64,000 nucleotides of DNA, taken from NCBI RefSeq assembly GCF_011290505.1, contig NZ_JAANPV010000001.1, forward strand, positions 372,001 to 436,000. The letters run 5' to 3'. Made by a program: the position numbers and the translations under genes. Numbering within the stretch: the stretch's first letter is position 1; each line of letters begins with the position of its first letter. This document shows positions 28,454 through 40,555 of the stretch, in pieces. The notes below the pieces were generated by a model. It saw nothing but the letters and a program-made list of their open reading frames with translations. It did not search any database and was not told the origin of the DNA. The stretch is from Paenalcaligenes suwonensis (GTDB taxonomy: Bacteria > Pseudomonadota > Gammaproteobacteria > Burkholderiales > Burkholderiaceae_B).

Positions 28454-29995
28454 ATGCAACTTAATCCGTCTGAGATCAGCGAACTGCTCAAGAGCCGAAT
28501 TGAAGGCCTTGGCGCGTCTGCAGACATTCGCACGCAGGGCACGGTCGTTTCCGTGACTGACGGTATTACACGTATCCACGGCTTGTCCGATGTGATGCAA
28601 GGGGAAATGCTAGAGTTCCCTAACAACGTATACGGCTTGGCGCTGAACTTGGAGCGTGACTCCGTTGGTGCCGTTATTCTGGGTGAGTACACAGGCGTGT
28701 CGGAAGGCGACCCTGTTAAAGCCACAGGTCGTATTCTTGAGGTTCCTGTGGGTCCTGAACTGCGCGGTCGCGTAGTAGACACACTGGGTAACCCAATTGA
28801 TGGCAAAGGCCCAATCAATGCTAAAGCTACGGACGTAATCGAAAAGGTTGCTCCTGGCGTGATTGCTCGTCAATCCGTTGATCAGCCTCTGCAAACTGGT
28901 ATTAAAGCGATTGACTCCATGGTGCCAATTGGCCGTGGTCAGCGTGAATTGATTATTGGTGACCGTCAGACTGGTAAAACAGCTGTGGCAGTTGACACCA
29001 TCATCAACCAGAAAGGCAAAAACGTTACTTGTGTATACGTAGCTGTTGGTCAGAAAGCTTCTACCATCAACAACGTAGTACGCAAATTGGAAGAGCACGG
29101 TGCTCTGGAATACACAATCGTGGTTGCAGCGTCGGCTTCCGAGTCCGCAGCGATGCAATACTTGGCTCCTTACGCCGGTTGCACGATGGGTGAATACTTC
29201 CGTGACCGTGGTGAAGATGCTTTGATCGTTTACGATGACTTGACCAAACAAGCGTGGGCATACCGTCAGGTTTCCCTGTTGTTGCGTCGTCCTCCAGGTC
29301 GTGAAGCTTACCCAGGTGACGTGTTCTACCTGCACTCCCGTTTACTAGAGCGTGCTGCTCGTGTTAACGCTGAGTACGTAGAGCGTCTGACTAACGGTGA
29401 AGTAAAAGGCAAAACAGGTTCTTTGACTGCTCTGCCAATTATTGAAACTCAAGCTGGTGACGTTTCCGCTTTCGTTCCTACCAACGTAATTTCTATTACT
29501 GACGGTCAGATCTTCTTGGAAACAGACTTGTTCCACTCCGGTGTGCGTCCTGCGATTAACGCTGGTATTTCCGTATCCCGCGTGGGTGGTGCAGCTCAGA
29601 CTAAAGTTATCAAGAAAATGTCCGGTGGTATTCGTACTAACCTGGCTCAGTACCGTGAATTGGCTGCGTTTGCGCAGTTCTCTTCTGATCTGGATGAAGC
29701 TACACGTCGTCAGTTAGAGCGTGGTCGTCGTGCTGTTGAGTTGTTGAAACAGCCTCAGTACGTAACATTGGAAGTGTGGGAAATGGCTGTTAGCTTGTTC
29801 TCCATTAACAATGGCTACTTGGATGACCTCGAAGTTGCGCAGATTCTGCCATTCGAAAAAGCGTTGAAAGACTCGCTGCGTAACAAACATGCAGACCTGG
29901 TTAACCGTATCCAAGATACAGCTAACCTGAGCAAAGAAGATGAAGCTGAATTGGCTGCTGCTATTCAGGACTTCAAAAAGCACGGCTCTTTCTAA
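28454..29995 (+). CDS. atpA: F1Fo ATP synthase subunit alpha
   Basis: Non-catalytic nucleotide-binding subunit of 513 aa. The start [19 protein letters not shown], the Walker A GDRQTGKT (about 170-177) and the segment [17 protein letters not shown] are visible. Length is standard. It is followed by two tandem hairpins before atpG. Confidence 0.97.
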   Translation: MQLNPSEISELLKSRIEGLGASADIRTQGTVVSVTDGITRIHGLSDVMQGEMLEFPNNVYGLALNLERDSVGAVILGEYTGVSEGDPVKATGRILEVPVGPELRGRVVDTLGNPIDGKGPINAKATDVIEKVAPGVIARQSVDQPLQTGIKAIDSMVPIGRGQRELIIGDRQTGKTAVAVDTIINQKGKNVTCVYVAVGQKASTINNVVRKLEEHGALEYTIVVAASASESAAMQYLAPYAGCTMGEYFRDRGEDALIVYDDLTKQAWAYRQVSLLLRRPPGREAYPGDVFYLHSRLLERAARVNAEYVERLTNGEVKGKTGSLTALPIIETQAGDVSAFVPTNVISITDGQIFLETDLFHSGVRPAINAGISVSRVGGAAQTKVIKKMSGGIRTNLAQYRELAAFAQFSSDLDEATRRQLERGRRAVELLKQPQYVTLEVWEMAVSLFSINNGYLDDLEVAQILPFEKALKDSLRNKHADLVNRIQDTANLSKEDEAELAAAIQDFKKHGSF

Positions 29996-30011
29996 GTCTG
30001 GAGCTAAGGCA

Positions 30012-30059
30012 GGGGCAGGCTAGTTCTGCCCCATATAGCGGGGCAGGTGCCCTGTCCCG
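30012..30059 (+). other. tandem hairpins between atpA and atpG
   Basis: First stem GGGGCAG (30012-30018) / CTGCCCC (30026-30032). Second stem GGGGCAGG (30040-30047) with CCTGTCCC (30051-30058), including one G-U pair as RNA. Neither has a U-run. They probably affect mRNA processing or stability inside the operon. Confidence 0.5.
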
Positions 30060-30083
30060 ATAACGCCTTTACAGGAAAGTGTG

Positions 30084-30992
30084 ATGGCTGGAATTAAAGA
30101 AATTCGTACAAAGATCAAGAGCGTGCAAAACACGAGCAAGATCACCAAAGCCATGGAGATGGTGGCGGCATCCAAAATGCGCAAGGCGCAGGAACGGATG
30201 CGTGCAGGCCGTCCTTATGCGACCAAGGTACGCGAAATTGCAGCGCACCTGATGCAGGCACACCCAGACTACGCACACCCATACTTGCTTGAGCGTGAAA
30301 AGCTGAACGCAGTTGGTGTGGTTGTAGTTAGTACGGATAAAGGCCTGTGTGGTGGTTTGAATACCAACATTTTGCGTTTGGTATTGGCTCGTCTGCGCGA
30401 ATTTGAAAATCAAGGCATTAAGGTACAAACCACAGCATTGGGTAGCAAAGCTGCCTCAACGCTGGCTCGTGTTGGTGCCAACTTGGTGTCTCAGGAAGTG
30501 CAGTTGGGTGATGAACCTAACCTTGAGCGTCTGATCGGTGCAGTTAAAGTGCAGATGGACGATTTCGTAGCTGGCAAGATTGATGCAGTCTACCTAGCGA
30601 CAAGTCGTTTCGTTAACACCATGACGCAGGATCCTACGTTTATTCGTTTATTGCCACTGCCTAGCGGTTTGGCAGATCCTTTCCAGGTTGTAGGCGAGAG
30701 TGCAGCAGCTTCTACAGCACTCAAATCTGAATACGGTTGGGATTACATCTACGAACCCGATTCGAAAACTGTTATTGATGAACTGTTGTTGCGCTATGTA
30801 GAAGGTCTGGTGTATCAGGCTGTAGCGGAAAACATGGCTTCTGAGCAATCCGCCCGTATGGTGGCGATGAAGGCCGCATCTGATAACGCCAAAAAAGTGA
30901 TTGGTGAGCTGCAACTGGTTTACAACAAAACCCGTCAAGCTGCTATTACTAAAGAAATTTCTGAAATCGTGGGGGGTGCCGCAGCCGTGTAA
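30084..30992 (+). CDS. atpG: F1Fo ATP synthase subunit gamma
   Basis: Central-shaft subunit of 302 aa. N-terminal coiled coil [20 protein letters not shown], the GLCGGLN motif, and C-terminal [20 protein letters not shown] coiled coil are present. The ATG at 30084 is preferred over an adjacent GTG at 30081 because AGGAAAG lies at a better distance. Confidence 0.96.
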   Translation: MAGIKEIRTKIKSVQNTSKITKAMEMVAASKMRKAQERMRAGRPYATKVREIAAHLMQAHPDYAHPYLLEREKLNAVGVVVVSTDKGLCGGLNTNILRLVLARLREFENQGIKVQTTALGSKAASTLARVGANLVSQEVQLGDEPNLERLIGAVKVQMDDFVAGKIDAVYLATSRFVNTMTQDPTFIRLLPLPSGLADPFQVVGESAAASTALKSEYGWDYIYEPDSKTVIDELLLRYVEGLVYQAVAENMASEQSARMVAMKAASDNAKKVIGELQLVYNKTRQAAITKEISEIVGGAAAV

Positions 30993-31014
30993 TCGGTGTG
31001 TGGCTAACCATTAA

Positions 31015-32454
<1,440 letters not shown>

Positions 32455-32463
32455 GGATTACTC

Positions 32464-32886
32464 ATGGCTACACTTCAAGTTGATGTGGTCAGTGCGGAAA
32501 AATCGCTGTTTGCCGGGGAAGCCAAGTTTGTTGTGCTTCCTGGTGAATCCGGCGAGCTGGGTATTTTGCCCGGCCATACCCCACTGATTTCTCGGATTCG
32601 TCCGGGTATGCTGAAGATCGTTATGGCCGACAACAGTGAAGAAGTGATTTTCGTTGCTGGCGGTATTCTCGAGGTTCAGCCTTCTAAAGTAACGGTTCTG
32701 TCTGACACAGCGATTCGTGCTGCTGATCTAGACGAAGCCAAAGCTCTGGAAGCCCGCGAGCGCGCCGAAGAAGCTCTGCGCAATACCAAAGATCAAGCGG
32801 ATATTGCTGTAGTAGAAGCTGAGTTGGCGATGTTGGCCGCTCAAGCAGCTGCAGCACGTCGCTTCAAGCAAAACCCAGGTCACTAA
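32464..32886 (+). CDS. atpC: F1Fo ATP synthase subunit epsilon
   Basis: Protein of 140 aa. The N-terminal beta-sandwich ([32 protein letters not shown]) precedes the C-terminal helical hairpin (about 88-135) that can inhibit ATP hydrolysis. It is the last gene of the atp operon, followed by a strong terminator. Confidence 0.96.
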   Translation: MATLQVDVVSAEKSLFAGEAKFVVLPGESGELGILPGHTPLISRIRPGMLKIVMADNSEEVIFVAGGILEVQPSKVTVLSDTAIRAADLDEAKALEARERAEEALRNTKDQADIAVVEAELAMLAAQAAAARRFKQNPGH

Positions 32887-32943
32887 TTGGTGATAGGGCA
32901 GTAGCCTGAGCGGTGTATGATCTACGGATCATAGAGCGATCTA

Positions 32944-32981
32944 AAAAAACCCCTGCTGATGCAAATTAGCAGGGGTTTTTG
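32944..32981 (+). terminator. Rho-independent terminator of the atp operon
   Basis: 10-bp perfect stem AACCCCTGCT (32948-32957) / AGCAGGGGTT (32968-32977), preceded by an A-run and followed by a T-run, about 60 bp after atpC. The A-run gives it a T-run on the other strand too, so it could work in both directions. Confidence 0.9.
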
Positions 32982-33261
32982 AATTCTGGCTACTAAGTTG
33001 TCCACAGTTTCTGACTGGCTTTATGCGAGGCTGTGAATAGCGATTTTTAGCGCTGCAGAGCAGCGTGAATTAAAAGCCTGTGGGTATGGGTTGTGGTGAG
33101 GTGTAAAGTGTCGTAGAGACGCTGTAAACACCAAATTCTGGATGTGATACTAGCGCTTTGTAAACCCTCTATACCTAAAGGGATTAAAACTCTGAAATCA
33201 TAGGTTATATGCGCGTTTCGGGCGGAATGCGCGCAGGGAGTTAGTCGTCCCGCATGACATA
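32982..33261. other. gene-free stretch between converging operons
   Basis: Between the atp terminator and the terminator of the leftward cyo-sco transcript. No ORF here has a recognisable product or ribosome-binding site, and no RNA gene was recognised. Confidence 0.5.
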
Positions 33262-33292
33262 AAAAATGCCCATGTACGGTTGTACAGGGCAT
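33262..33292 (-). terminator. Rho-independent terminator of the cyo-sco transcript
   Basis: Reading leftward, ATGCCC-TGTAC pairs with GTACA-GGGCAT (arms within 33266-33277 and 33281-33291, one bulged base, short loop), then a run of six T on the minus strand. It lies about 95 bp after the sco stop codon. Confidence 0.75.
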
Positions 33293-33383
33293 CTGGCTAT
33301 TCTACGTGTTTGGCTGCCGCGTTGTGGCGGCTGTAGAGCGGAAATTGAGAGCAAATGAGTGTAGAGGCTAGGCCCTACATTTT

Positions 33384-33971
33384 TCATTTCCCATCAATAA
33401 GCAGCTGTATGTCATCAACAATGTTATCCACAGGCGTGCCGTAGTTGATGTACAGGCGTAATTTACCTTTGGGATCGAACACATAAGCGCCAGCAGCATG
33501 ATCCATGGTGTAGCTTTCTGGGGTAGGCCCAGCTACACGTTGGTAAAACACTTTGAAGTCACTGGCCATCTTTTCTACTTCTTCTGGGCTACCAATAAGA
33601 GCATGTGCGCTAGGGTCAAAGCTATCTAAGTAGGCGCGCATGATTTCTGGTGTGTCCCGCTCGGGGTCTACTGTCACAAATAGCACTTGCAGCTTATCGA
33701 AGTCTTTACCCAGTTTCTCTTTTACTTCTGCCATTTCCACCATAGTGGTGGGGCAGACATCAGGGCAATGTGCAAAACCAAAAAACACATACACGACTTT
33801 GCCAGCATAATCAGCCACGCTAGTGTAGCGGCCAGTGTCGTCAGGCATGTGCCAATCTTGCGCGTACTCTACTTGGCTGAAGTCCATGGCATGAAAGCTA
33901 GGCTTGTCATCAGAACAAGCGCTTAACCAAAGTAGGGGAATACACAGAAGCAGAGTACGAATCCAGGGCAT
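33384..33971 (-). CDS. SCO1/SenC-family copper chaperone lipoprotein
   Basis: Protein of 195 aa with a lipoprotein signal (LLWLSAC, Cys19). A thioredoxin-like Sco domain carries CPDVCP (Cys69, Cys73) and His158 (TMDHAAG), the three known Cu ligands. Sco proteins deliver copper to or maintain haem-copper oxidases. Here the gene is last in the cyo transcript, 12 bp after cyoE. That is notable because bo3 oxidases lack the CuA centre that Sco usually serves; it may act on CuB or on another oxidase. Confidence 0.92.
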   Translation of the reverse strand: MPWIRTLLLCIPLLWLSACSDDKPSFHAMDFSQVEYAQDWHMPDDTGRYTSVADYAGKVVYVFFGFAHCPDVCPTTMVEMAEVKEKLGKDFDKLQVLFVTVDPERDTPEIMRAYLDSFDPSAHALIGSPEEVEKMASDFKVFYQRVAGPTPESYTMDHAAGAYVFDPKGKLRLYINYGTPVDNIVDDIQLLIDGK

Positions 33972-33983
33972 AACAAACAGCTC

Positions 33984-34883
33984 TTACAGCAGGTAGTGAT
34001 CTAGCAACAGGGCAAGGAAAATCCCGCTCAGGTGCCATAAAGACCAACGGAAGGTTCTTTTCGCTAAATCGTCGGAGTAGTTTTTCCACAGAGCATAGCC
34101 GTAGGCACAAAATACGCCGCTCAGCACAATGGCAGTCAGCAGGTATAGCCACGAGCTCATGCCGTAGAACACAGGCAGCAATGTCGTGATAAACAGGGCA
34201 ATTGTGTAGAGGAAGATATGACGTGCGGTGTAGTCCATGCCGTGAGTAACGGGCAGCATGGGCAGGCCAGAGCGCTTGTAATCTTCAACCCTGTACATTG
34301 CCAGCGCCCAGAAGTGCGGCGGTGTCCAGACGAAGATAATCAAGAACAGAATAATGGCTTCCATATGTACTTCACCACGGATGGCTGCCCAGCCCAGCAG
34401 TGGGGGCATCGCACCTGAGGCACCACCAATCACGATATTTTGTGAGGTGAGAGGCTTCAGAATAATGGTGTAGATAATGGAATAACCCACGAATGTAGCC
34501 AAGGTCAGCCACATAGTGAGCATATTGGCGTAGGTCGCCAGAATAAAACAGCCTAGCGAGCACAGAATGGCTGTGAACAGCAGTGCTTGGCGATCAGAGA
34601 GTTCGCCGCGAGCAGTAGGACGCCATGCCGTACGTTTCATACGGGCATCAATGGACTTTTCTACAAAGCAGTTCACAACGGCGGCAGCAGACGCTACCAG
34701 CCAAATACCAAAGCAGGCCAGCAGAATACGTACCCACTCGGCACGATCGGGCCAGTGAGGGAGGGCCAACATCATTCCGATGAAGGCGCAGAAAGCGATG
34801 AGTTGTACCACCTTGGGCTTGGTTAGTACCCAGAACTGGGACCAACGGGAAGCGGTGACGGCGGTGAGGGTCGCATGATTCAT
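33984..34883 (-). CDS. cyoE: protoheme IX farnesyltransferase (heme O synthase)
   Basis: UbiA-family membrane prenyltransferase of 299 aa with about eight membrane segments. The first polar motif is [23 protein letters not shown]. It makes heme O for the bo3 oxidase encoded just upstream. It belongs to the leftward cyoABCDE-sco transcript. Confidence 0.94.
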   Translation of the reverse strand: MNHATLTAVTASRWSQFWVLTKPKVVQLIAFCAFIGMMLALPHWPDRAEWVRILLACFGIWLVASAAAVVNCFVEKSIDARMKRTAWRPTARGELSDRQALLFTAILCSLGCFILATYANMLTMWLTLATFVGYSIIYTIILKPLTSQNIVIGGASGAMPPLLGWAAIRGEVHMEAIILFLIIFVWTPPHFWALAMYRVEDYKRSGLPMLPVTHGMDYTARHIFLYTIALFITTLLPVFYGMSSWLYLLTAIVLSGVFCAYGYALWKNYSDDLAKRTFRWSLWHLSGIFLALLLDHYLL

Positions 34884-34970
34884 AGTGCGCTCCAGTAGCA
34901 GGAAGCATCCGGCCAGCCGTAGGGCCGGCCGGGTGCGAAGAGCGAACGGATTAACAGTTCAGGGCTGAAC

Positions 34971-35306
34971 TTATCCGTTGATCATCATGTGGTAATGCAT
35001 GCTCCAGATGATCCAGATCGACAATGCAATAACAATGAACAAAATAACTAAAGTGAAAACGAAACTGGCTAAGTTCCAGCCGTTTTCAGACGAGCGGTTC
35101 ATGTGCAAGAAGAACACTAACTGAACAATCACCTGAACTACTGCAAACGCTACCACGATCAACATGGTGGCTGGTTTGCTGAGCACTGGGTTCATCACCA
35201 GTGCAAAAGGGATGACAGTCAGAATCACGCACAGAACAAACCCAATGCCGTACGACTTGGCGCTGCCGTGGCTTTCTCCTGCGCGGCTAGTGGAGGAATG
35301 TGACAT
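34971..35306 (-). CDS. cyoD: cytochrome bo3 ubiquinol oxidase subunit IV
   Basis: Protein of 111 aa with three membrane helices, the usual CyoD size. The ATG at 35306 is chosen because it follows the cyoC stop with one base between (TAACATG) and gives the normal hydrophilic start MSHSSTSRAGESHGSAKSYG. CyoD assists CuB-site assembly in subunit I. Confidence 0.93.
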   Translation of the reverse strand: MSHSSTSRAGESHGSAKSYGIGFVLCVILTVIPFALVMNPVLSKPATMLIVVAFAVVQVIVQLVFFLHMNRSSENGWNLASFVFTLVILFIVIALSIWIIWSMHYHMMING

Positions 35307-35307
35307 G

Positions 35308-35940
35308 TTAAAGAGCTCCAAACAGGTACACGACGGTGAACACACAAATCCAAACCAGATCCAAGAAGTGCCAGAAAATGCTCAGGCACGACAGGCGTGT
35401 GATGTTGGTAGGTGTTAGGCCACGTGTAGTCAGTTGATGGATAACCACAGCCATCCAGATCAAACCGGCAGTAACGTGAATACCGTGTGTGCCCACCAAG
35501 GTGAAGAAGGCACTCCAGTACGCGCTACGGGTAGGGCCAGCACCTTCAGCGATCAGGTGCTGGAACTCGTAGAGTTCCATGCCAATAAAGGATGCACCTA
35601 ATACAAAGGTTACGCATAACCAGCGCAGAGCAGCTGCTTTATCTTGACGGTGTACCGCCAGCATGACAAAGCCGTAGGTGATACTGGAGAACAGCAGAAC
35701 AAAGGTCTCAACCAGCACGAACGGCAGTGAAACCAGTTCCTTGCTGGTGGGACCACCGGCAAACGCATTGCTTAATACCGCAAAAGAAGCGAACAACGTA
35801 CCAAACAGTACGAGGTCAGACATGAGGTATATCCACATGCCCAGGACTTTTGTGGAGCCCTGGTCGTGTGAGTGATCGTCTGCGTGGGCGTGATCGCCGT
35901 GAGCAGCCGAATGAGCGGATTGTTGAGTCATAGTCGACAT
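35308..35940 (-). CDS. cyoC: cytochrome bo3 ubiquinol oxidase subunit III
   Basis: Protein of 210 aa with five membrane helices. It has a histidine- and aspartate-rich N-terminal leader ([18 protein letters not shown]), then [19 protein letters not shown] and the [14 protein letters not shown] motif. The ATG at 35940 is preferred (AAAGG upstream); a second ATG at 35931 is possible. The His-rich leader could bind metal, though such leaders are common in CyoC. Confidence 0.94.
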   Translation of the reverse strand: MSTMTQQSAHSAAHGDHAHADDHSHDQGSTKVLGMWIYLMSDLVLFGTLFASFAVLSNAFAGGPTSKELVSLPFVLVETFVLLFSSITYGFVMLAVHRQDKAAALRWLCVTFVLGASFIGMELYEFQHLIAEGAGPTRSAYWSAFFTLVGTHGIHVTAGLIWMAVVIHQLTTRGLTPTNITRLSCLSIFWHFLDLVWICVFTVVYLFGAL

Positions 35941-35947
35941 GTTGCTA

Positions 35948-37924
35948 TCAACCTTTCTGTGCAAGCGCAGCTTGATGATGCGCATTCTCTATACGTTCAA
36001 TTTCATCAGGCTGGACGTAGTAGTCCACATCATCGTTGTAAGAGCGAACGATGAAGGTAATGATGGTCGCAGCGAAACTGCCTGCAGCCAACCACCAGAT
36101 GTGCCAGATAAGCGCGAAACACATTACCAACAGGAAGCCGTTAACAATCAGCGGTACGCCTGTGTTACGTGGCATGTGGATAGGCTCGTAGTGCTTAGGA
36201 GGAGGCGGTAAGCCACGCTCTTTAGCGGCATGGAACGCATCCAGATCATCAACCACGGGAGTAACAGCAAAGTTGTAGAACGCTGGAGGAGAAGAGGTTG
36301 CCCACTCCAATGTACGGGCATCCCATGGGTCGCCAGTAACATCCAGGTTTTTGTTGCGGTCGCGGAAGCTGACGTACAACTGCAGCAGCATGAAGCCGAT
36401 ACCAGCCAATACAAACAGTGCACCAACAAAGGCTACGTACAGGTACGGTTGCCATGCAGGGTTGTCGTATTGGTTCAGCCTACGTGTCATGCCCATGAAG
36501 CCCAGCATGTACAGAGGCATAAAGGCCAAGTAGAAGCCAATTACCCAGCACCAGAAGGAGTAACGACCCAAGCGCTCATTGAGCTTGAAGCCGAACATTT
36601 TCGGGAACCAGAAGTAGAAACCAGCAAAGTAACCAAACAGCGCACCACCAATAATAGTGTTGTGGAAGTGAGCAATCAGGAACAAGCTGTTGTGCAGAAC
36701 AAAGTCAGCACCAGGAATAGCCAACAACACGCCTGTCATACCGCCGATGGTGAAAGTCACCAAGAAAGCGATAGTCCACATCATAGGTACTGAGAACTCT
36801 ACGCGGCCACGGTACATCGTGAACAGCCATGTAAAGATTTTCACCCCAGTTGGGACGGCAATAATCATGGTCATAATGCCGAAGAAGGCATTGACGCTGG
36901 CGCCTGAACCCATCGTAAAGAAGTGGTGCAGCCACACAACGAAGGACAACAGACCAATAGCAATGGTCGCGCCCACCATGGATTTATAGCCAAACAGTTT
37001 TTTGCGTGCAAAGGTAGCTGTCACTTCGGAGAAGATACCGAAGGCTGGCAGCACCAAAATATACACTTCAGGGTGACCCCATGCCCACACCAAGTTCACA
37101 TACATCATGGGGTTGCCGCCCAAGGTGTTGGTGTAGAAGTTGAAGTCTAAGTAACGGTCTAGTGTCAGTGCGCCCAGAGCTACAGTCAGAATGGGGAACG
37201 CAGCAATAATAATCGCGCACGTAACAAAGGAAGTCCATGTAAATACGGGCATTTTCATCAGGCTCATGCCTGGTGCACGCATTTTCAGGATAGTCACAAA
37301 CAGGTTAACCCCAGTCAGCAATGTACCTAGACCGGATGCCTGTAAGGCCCATATGTAGTAATCCACCCCCACTCCAGGGCTGTATTCAATCCCAGATAGT
37401 GGCGGGTATGCTACCCAACCAGTTTGAGCAAATTCACCTACACCCAAGGACAACATAACCAGCACAGCGCCGACTACGAAAATCCAGAAGCTGAACGCGT
37501 TCAAGAATGGGTATGCCATGTCTCGAGCGCCGATCTGCAGAGGAACAACCACGTTCATCAGACCCACAACAAACGGTGTGGCGACGAAGAAGATCATGAT
37601 CACGCCGTGGGCGGTAAAAATCTGGTCGTAGTGTTCAGGGGGCAGGAAGCCTTCGCTACCGGGGCCGGCAGCAGCTAACTGTGCGCGCATCATCAGTGCG
37701 TCGGCAAAGCCGCGAATCAACATGACGATAGCGACAACGATATACATGATACCGATGCGTTTGTGGTCTACAGAGGTGAACCAGTCACGCCAGAGTACGC
37801 CCCATTTTTTGAAATAGGTGATCGCACCAAGTAGGGCAGCTCCGCCCAACACGATACCGATCAGGGTCACCACGACGATAGGGTCGTGCGTCGGTATGGC
37901 GTCCCATGTCAGTTTTCCAAACAT
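35948..37924 (-). CDS. cyoB: cytochrome bo3 ubiquinol oxidase subunit I
   Basis: Haem-copper oxidase catalytic subunit of 658 aa with about 15 membrane helices. Visible motifs are [11 protein letters not shown] (low-spin haem His), [17 protein letters not shown] (CuB His and cross-linked Tyr region), VWLHHFF (two CuB His) and HFHNTIIGG (haem His). The ATG at 37924 is chosen since GGAG lies at a correct distance. The in-frame GTG at 37933 abuts that ribosome-binding site. Confidence 0.96.
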   Translation of the reverse strand: MFGKLTWDAIPTHDPIVVVTLIGIVLGGAALLGAITYFKKWGVLWRDWFTSVDHKRIGIMYIVVAIVMLIRGFADALMMRAQLAAAGPGSEGFLPPEHYDQIFTAHGVIMIFFVATPFVVGLMNVVVPLQIGARDMAYPFLNAFSFWIFVVGAVLVMLSLGVGEFAQTGWVAYPPLSGIEYSPGVGVDYYIWALQASGLGTLLTGVNLFVTILKMRAPGMSLMKMPVFTWTSFVTCAIIIAAFPILTVALGALTLDRYLDFNFYTNTLGGNPMMYVNLVWAWGHPEVYILVLPAFGIFSEVTATFARKKLFGYKSMVGATIAIGLLSFVVWLHHFFTMGSGASVNAFFGIMTMIIAVPTGVKIFTWLFTMYRGRVEFSVPMMWTIAFLVTFTIGGMTGVLLAIPGADFVLHNSLFLIAHFHNTIIGGALFGYFAGFYFWFPKMFGFKLNERLGRYSFWCWVIGFYLAFMPLYMLGFMGMTRRLNQYDNPAWQPYLYVAFVGALFVLAGIGFMLLQLYVSFRDRNKNLDVTGDPWDARTLEWATSSPPAFYNFAVTPVVDDLDAFHAAKERGLPPPPKHYEPIHMPRNTGVPLIVNGFLLVMCFALIWHIWWLAAGSFAATIITFIVRSYNDDVDYYVQPDEIERIENAHHQAALAQKG

Positions 37925-37929
37925 GACCT

Positions 37930-38838
37930 TCACTCCTTCGTTGTTTGGGATGGCTCGGCATCAAGTGCCGGTGCCGGTGTAGTGTTAGCACCTACACCAA
38001 TGAACTGATCTATTACTTTCTTGAACAGCAGGGGCTCAACAGAACCGAAGTAAGTAATAGGGTAGTAATGACGAGTAGGCTGAGCCAATTGCTCAAAGCT
38101 AGTCATGTCCAGTGTTTTGTCGGACTCACGTACTTCGTCTACCCATGCGTCAAATTCAGCATCCGTTGTAGCGGTTGCCAAGAAGTGCATTTGAGAGAAA
38201 CCAAGACCACTGTAGTTGCCAGACATGCCGCGGAATACGCCGGTTTCGTCAGCAATCAGGTGCAACTGTGTACGCATACCCGCCATGGCATAAATCTGAC
38301 CACCCAACTGAGGGATGAAGAAAGTATTCATGGTGGAGTTGGAAGTGATGCTGAATGCCAAAGGACGATTCGCAGGGAACTTCAACTCGTTAACAGTAGC
38401 AATGCCTTGCTCTGGGTAAACAAAAACCCATTTCCAGTCGGTAGCAATGGCTTCCACTTGCAGTGGTTCTACTGTCGACTCTAGAGGCTTGTAAGGATCC
38501 AATTCGTGGGTGGATTTCCACACAATGAATGCAAGAATGCAAACAATGATCAGAGGAATCCCCCAAACCACAACTTCAATTTTTGTGGAATGAGTCCAGT
38601 TTGGTGTGTATTTAGCTTTTTGATTAGAAGCCCGGTATCGCCATGCAAAGACAAACGACATGACAATGGCGGGAATCACCACAATAAGCATAAGCGCGAC
38701 GCAAATAATAATTAGGTCGCGTTGGGCAATGCCTACAGCTCCTTTAGAGTTGAACAGCACCCAGTCGCATCCGCTAAGACCCAAAAGCATAAAAGCCATG
38801 AGTGCATAACGGGCACGGTTCCAGCAAGTTTTCATCAT
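37930..38838 (-). CDS. cyoA: cytochrome bo3 ubiquinol oxidase subunit II
   Basis: Protein of 302 aa with a lipoprotein signal (LLGLSGC, Cys24), two membrane helices and a periplasmic cupredoxin domain. The CuA cysteines of cytochrome c oxidases are absent, as expected for a quinol oxidase. It is the first gene of the leftward cyo transcript, and its promoter region is shared with a divergent MocR-type regulator. Confidence 0.95.
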   Translation of the reverse strand: MMKTCWNRARYALMAFMLLGLSGCDWVLFNSKGAVGIAQRDLIIICVALMLIVVIPAIVMSFVFAWRYRASNQKAKYTPNWTHSTKIEVVVWGIPLIIVCILAFIVWKSTHELDPYKPLESTVEPLQVEAIATDWKWVFVYPEQGIATVNELKFPANRPLAFSITSNSTMNTFFIPQLGGQIYAMAGMRTQLHLIADETGVFRGMSGNYSGLGFSQMHFLATATTDAEFDAWVDEVRESDKTLDMTSFEQLAQPTRHYYPITYFGSVEPLLFKKVIDQFIGVGANTTPAPALDAEPSQTTKE

Positions 38839-38949
38839 GCCTAGACCTTGTGTAATGGTTTTTCCAAGAAGATGAGCGTGAATTGACGCAACAACAGGGA
38901 CGTTGCACTTACTCTTGGTATGATGGCTATGTAAGAAGAAGAGTCAGCA

Positions 38950-39018
38950 CCATACAAGTGTAAAGAATGTTCCATGCAAGTTCGCTATTGTATGGTAATT
39001 TTATGGGGTTTTGTATAG
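38950..39018. promoter_or_regulatory. CATACAAG-type repeats between cyoA and the MocR-type regulator
   Basis: CCATACAAG at 38950 and CCATGCAAG at 38972 form a direct repeat with a 22-bp period. TTGTATGG at 38988-38995 is the exact reverse complement of CCATACAA. A further TTGTATAG lies at 39011, next to the ribosome-binding site of the regulator. Repeated half-sites at helical spacing in a divergent gap suggest operator sites, probably for the adjacent MocR-type protein (inference). Confidence 0.5.
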
Positions 39019-39036
39019 AGGAGGTGAGTTTCCGTT

Positions 39037-40461
39037 ATGGAAGTTCCAACCACAATCCGCAAATTAAAAAAACCAAACTCCTCTTGGGTTAGGCCTTTCC
39101 AAGACGGAGAAGGATCCCTTTATCAACAGATTTCCAACCAAATCATCAATGCGGTACATGATGGCGTGTTGCGCCCAGGGGACCGTTTGCCGCCTCAGCG
39201 AGAGCTGGCGCAAGCGATGGGTGTAGATCTTACAACGGTTACACGTGCGTATGCAGAGGTACGCGCGGCCGGTCTTATGGATGCATACGGAGCAGGGGGC
39301 TCCTATATTTCCTGTACGCACGCTGAGGATCACGGCACCGTGGACCTCAGCATGAATACGCCTCCTTTATTAGGCAGTGCGTTGTTTAGTCGCATGATGT
39401 TGTCAGCCATGAGCTATGTGCAAAAGCTGATGTCTAATGGCGACTTTATGAGTTATCGCTTAGGCGCAGGTCTAAGCCAAGACCGCCAAGCTGCAGCCAC
39501 ATGGTTAAAACCCATGCTAAGCAATGTGGATGGTGATCGCATTGTGATCTGCTCAGGGGCTCAGGCAGCATTAAGTGCGCTGCTACTAGCGCGTACCCAG
39601 CCAGACGATGTGGTGGTGGTAGATAGTTTGACGCACCCCGGCTTTTTGGCCGCCATACGTGTATTACAGCGTAGGGTAGTCACGGTGTCTGCCGATGCGG
39701 AAGGGATGTTGCCTGACGAACTTGAAAAAGTATGTAGTGAAAACAAGCCTTCGCTGCTGTATTTAGTACCTACTATTCATAACCCCACCACAGCGACTAT
39801 GTCGCAAGCGCGTCGTGAGGCTATCTATAAGGTTATTAAACGCCATGACGTGGCGGTGATTGAAGACGATCCCTATTGGCTGCTGGCCGGTGATGCGGCA
39901 CCGCCTATTGCAGCATTGGGGCTGTCAGATAGAGCCGGCCCACCGGTGTTTTATGTGTCTACCTTGTCTAAGTGCTTGGCGCCCGGGTTACGCACGGCCT
40001 ATTTGGTCGTACCGCCTTCTGAGCCTATAGAGCCTATTTTGGATGCCTTGCGTTCATTAAGTCTGATGCCTGCACAAAGTATGGTGTCTAGCGTTACGCA
40101 CTGGATACAAGAGGGTGCGGCGCAAGAGTGGATGCGTCAAATACGCCAAGATGCAGGGCAGCGACAAAAAATTGCTGCCAAAATCTTGCCGGGTAAGCCT
40201 ATTGCTCACCCTTATGGATTGCACCTGTGGCTAGAGCTATCACCGAAGTTGGATCAGTACCGGTTGATACAAACGGCGCAAGAGCAAGGTTTGGGGGTGA
40301 CCAGTTCAGATGTGTTTTGCCCATTTGAGTCGTCGCCGGGGGCTATTCGTATAGCACTGGGTGGCGCGTCAGATCATGCACGTCTGCAAGTAGCCCTAGA
40401 GAAATTGTCAGATATTTTGCTATCTGCTGATAAACCACAGCGAATTGCTGCTATCGTGTAG
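39037..40461 (+). CDS. MocR-type (GntR HTH + aminotransferase-like) transcriptional regulator
   Basis: Protein of 474 aa: an N-terminal GntR winged helix (about 24-92, LYQQISNQIINAVHDGVLRPGDRLPPQRELA) fused to a fold-type I aminotransferase domain. PLP-binding residues are kept: Asn249 (PTIHNPTT), Asp278 and Tyr280 (EDDPYW) and Lys312 (STLSKCLAPG). MocR proteins sense PLP, amino acids or related metabolites; the effector cannot be read from the sequence. A strong AGAGGAGG precedes the ATG. It is divergent from cyoA. Confidence 0.9.
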   Translation: MEVPTTIRKLKKPNSSWVRPFQDGEGSLYQQISNQIINAVHDGVLRPGDRLPPQRELAQAMGVDLTTVTRAYAEVRAAGLMDAYGAGGSYISCTHAEDHGTVDLSMNTPPLLGSALFSRMMLSAMSYVQKLMSNGDFMSYRLGAGLSQDRQAAATWLKPMLSNVDGDRIVICSGAQAALSALLLARTQPDDVVVVDSLTHPGFLAAIRVLQRRVVTVSADAEGMLPDELEKVCSENKPSLLYLVPTIHNPTTATMSQARREAIYKVIKRHDVAVIEDDPYWLLAGDAAPPIAALGLSDRAGPPVFYVSTLSKCLAPGLRTAYLVVPPSEPIEPILDALRSLSLMPAQSMVSSVTHWIQEGAAQEWMRQIRQDAGQRQKIAAKILPGKPIAHPYGLHLWLELSPKLDQYRLIQTAQEQGLGVTSSDVFCPFESSPGAIRIALGGASDHARLQVALEKLSDILLSADKPQRIAAIV

Positions 40462-40470
40462 TCATTTTTG

Positions 40471-40537
40471 CCCTACATGTTTTTTGTAAATGCATACAAG
40501 AAAGTCTTGTATGCAGTAAAATAAAAGGCATGTAGGG
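40471..40537. promoter_or_regulatory. nested inverted repeats upstream of small membrane-protein genes
   Basis: Inner arms TGCATACAAG (40491-40500) and CTTGTATGCA (40506-40515) with a 5-bp centre. Outer arms CCCTACATG (40471-40479) and CATGTAGGG (40529-40537). The inner arms contain the CATACAAG half-site seen upstream of the MocR gene. No T-run follows on either strand, so an operator is more likely than a terminator. Confidence 0.55.
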
Positions 40538-40555
40538 TTAAAAAATGGATGAAGT

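Noticed and set aside
28610..29335. 241-codon minus-strand frame opposite atpA
   Set aside because: Shadow of the highly conserved atpA coding sequence; no ribosome-binding site or recognisable product.
33047..33292. 81-codon minus-strand frame between the atp and sco genes
   Set aside because: Overlaps the terminator of the cyo-sco transcript and has no ribosome-binding site; regarded as non-coding.
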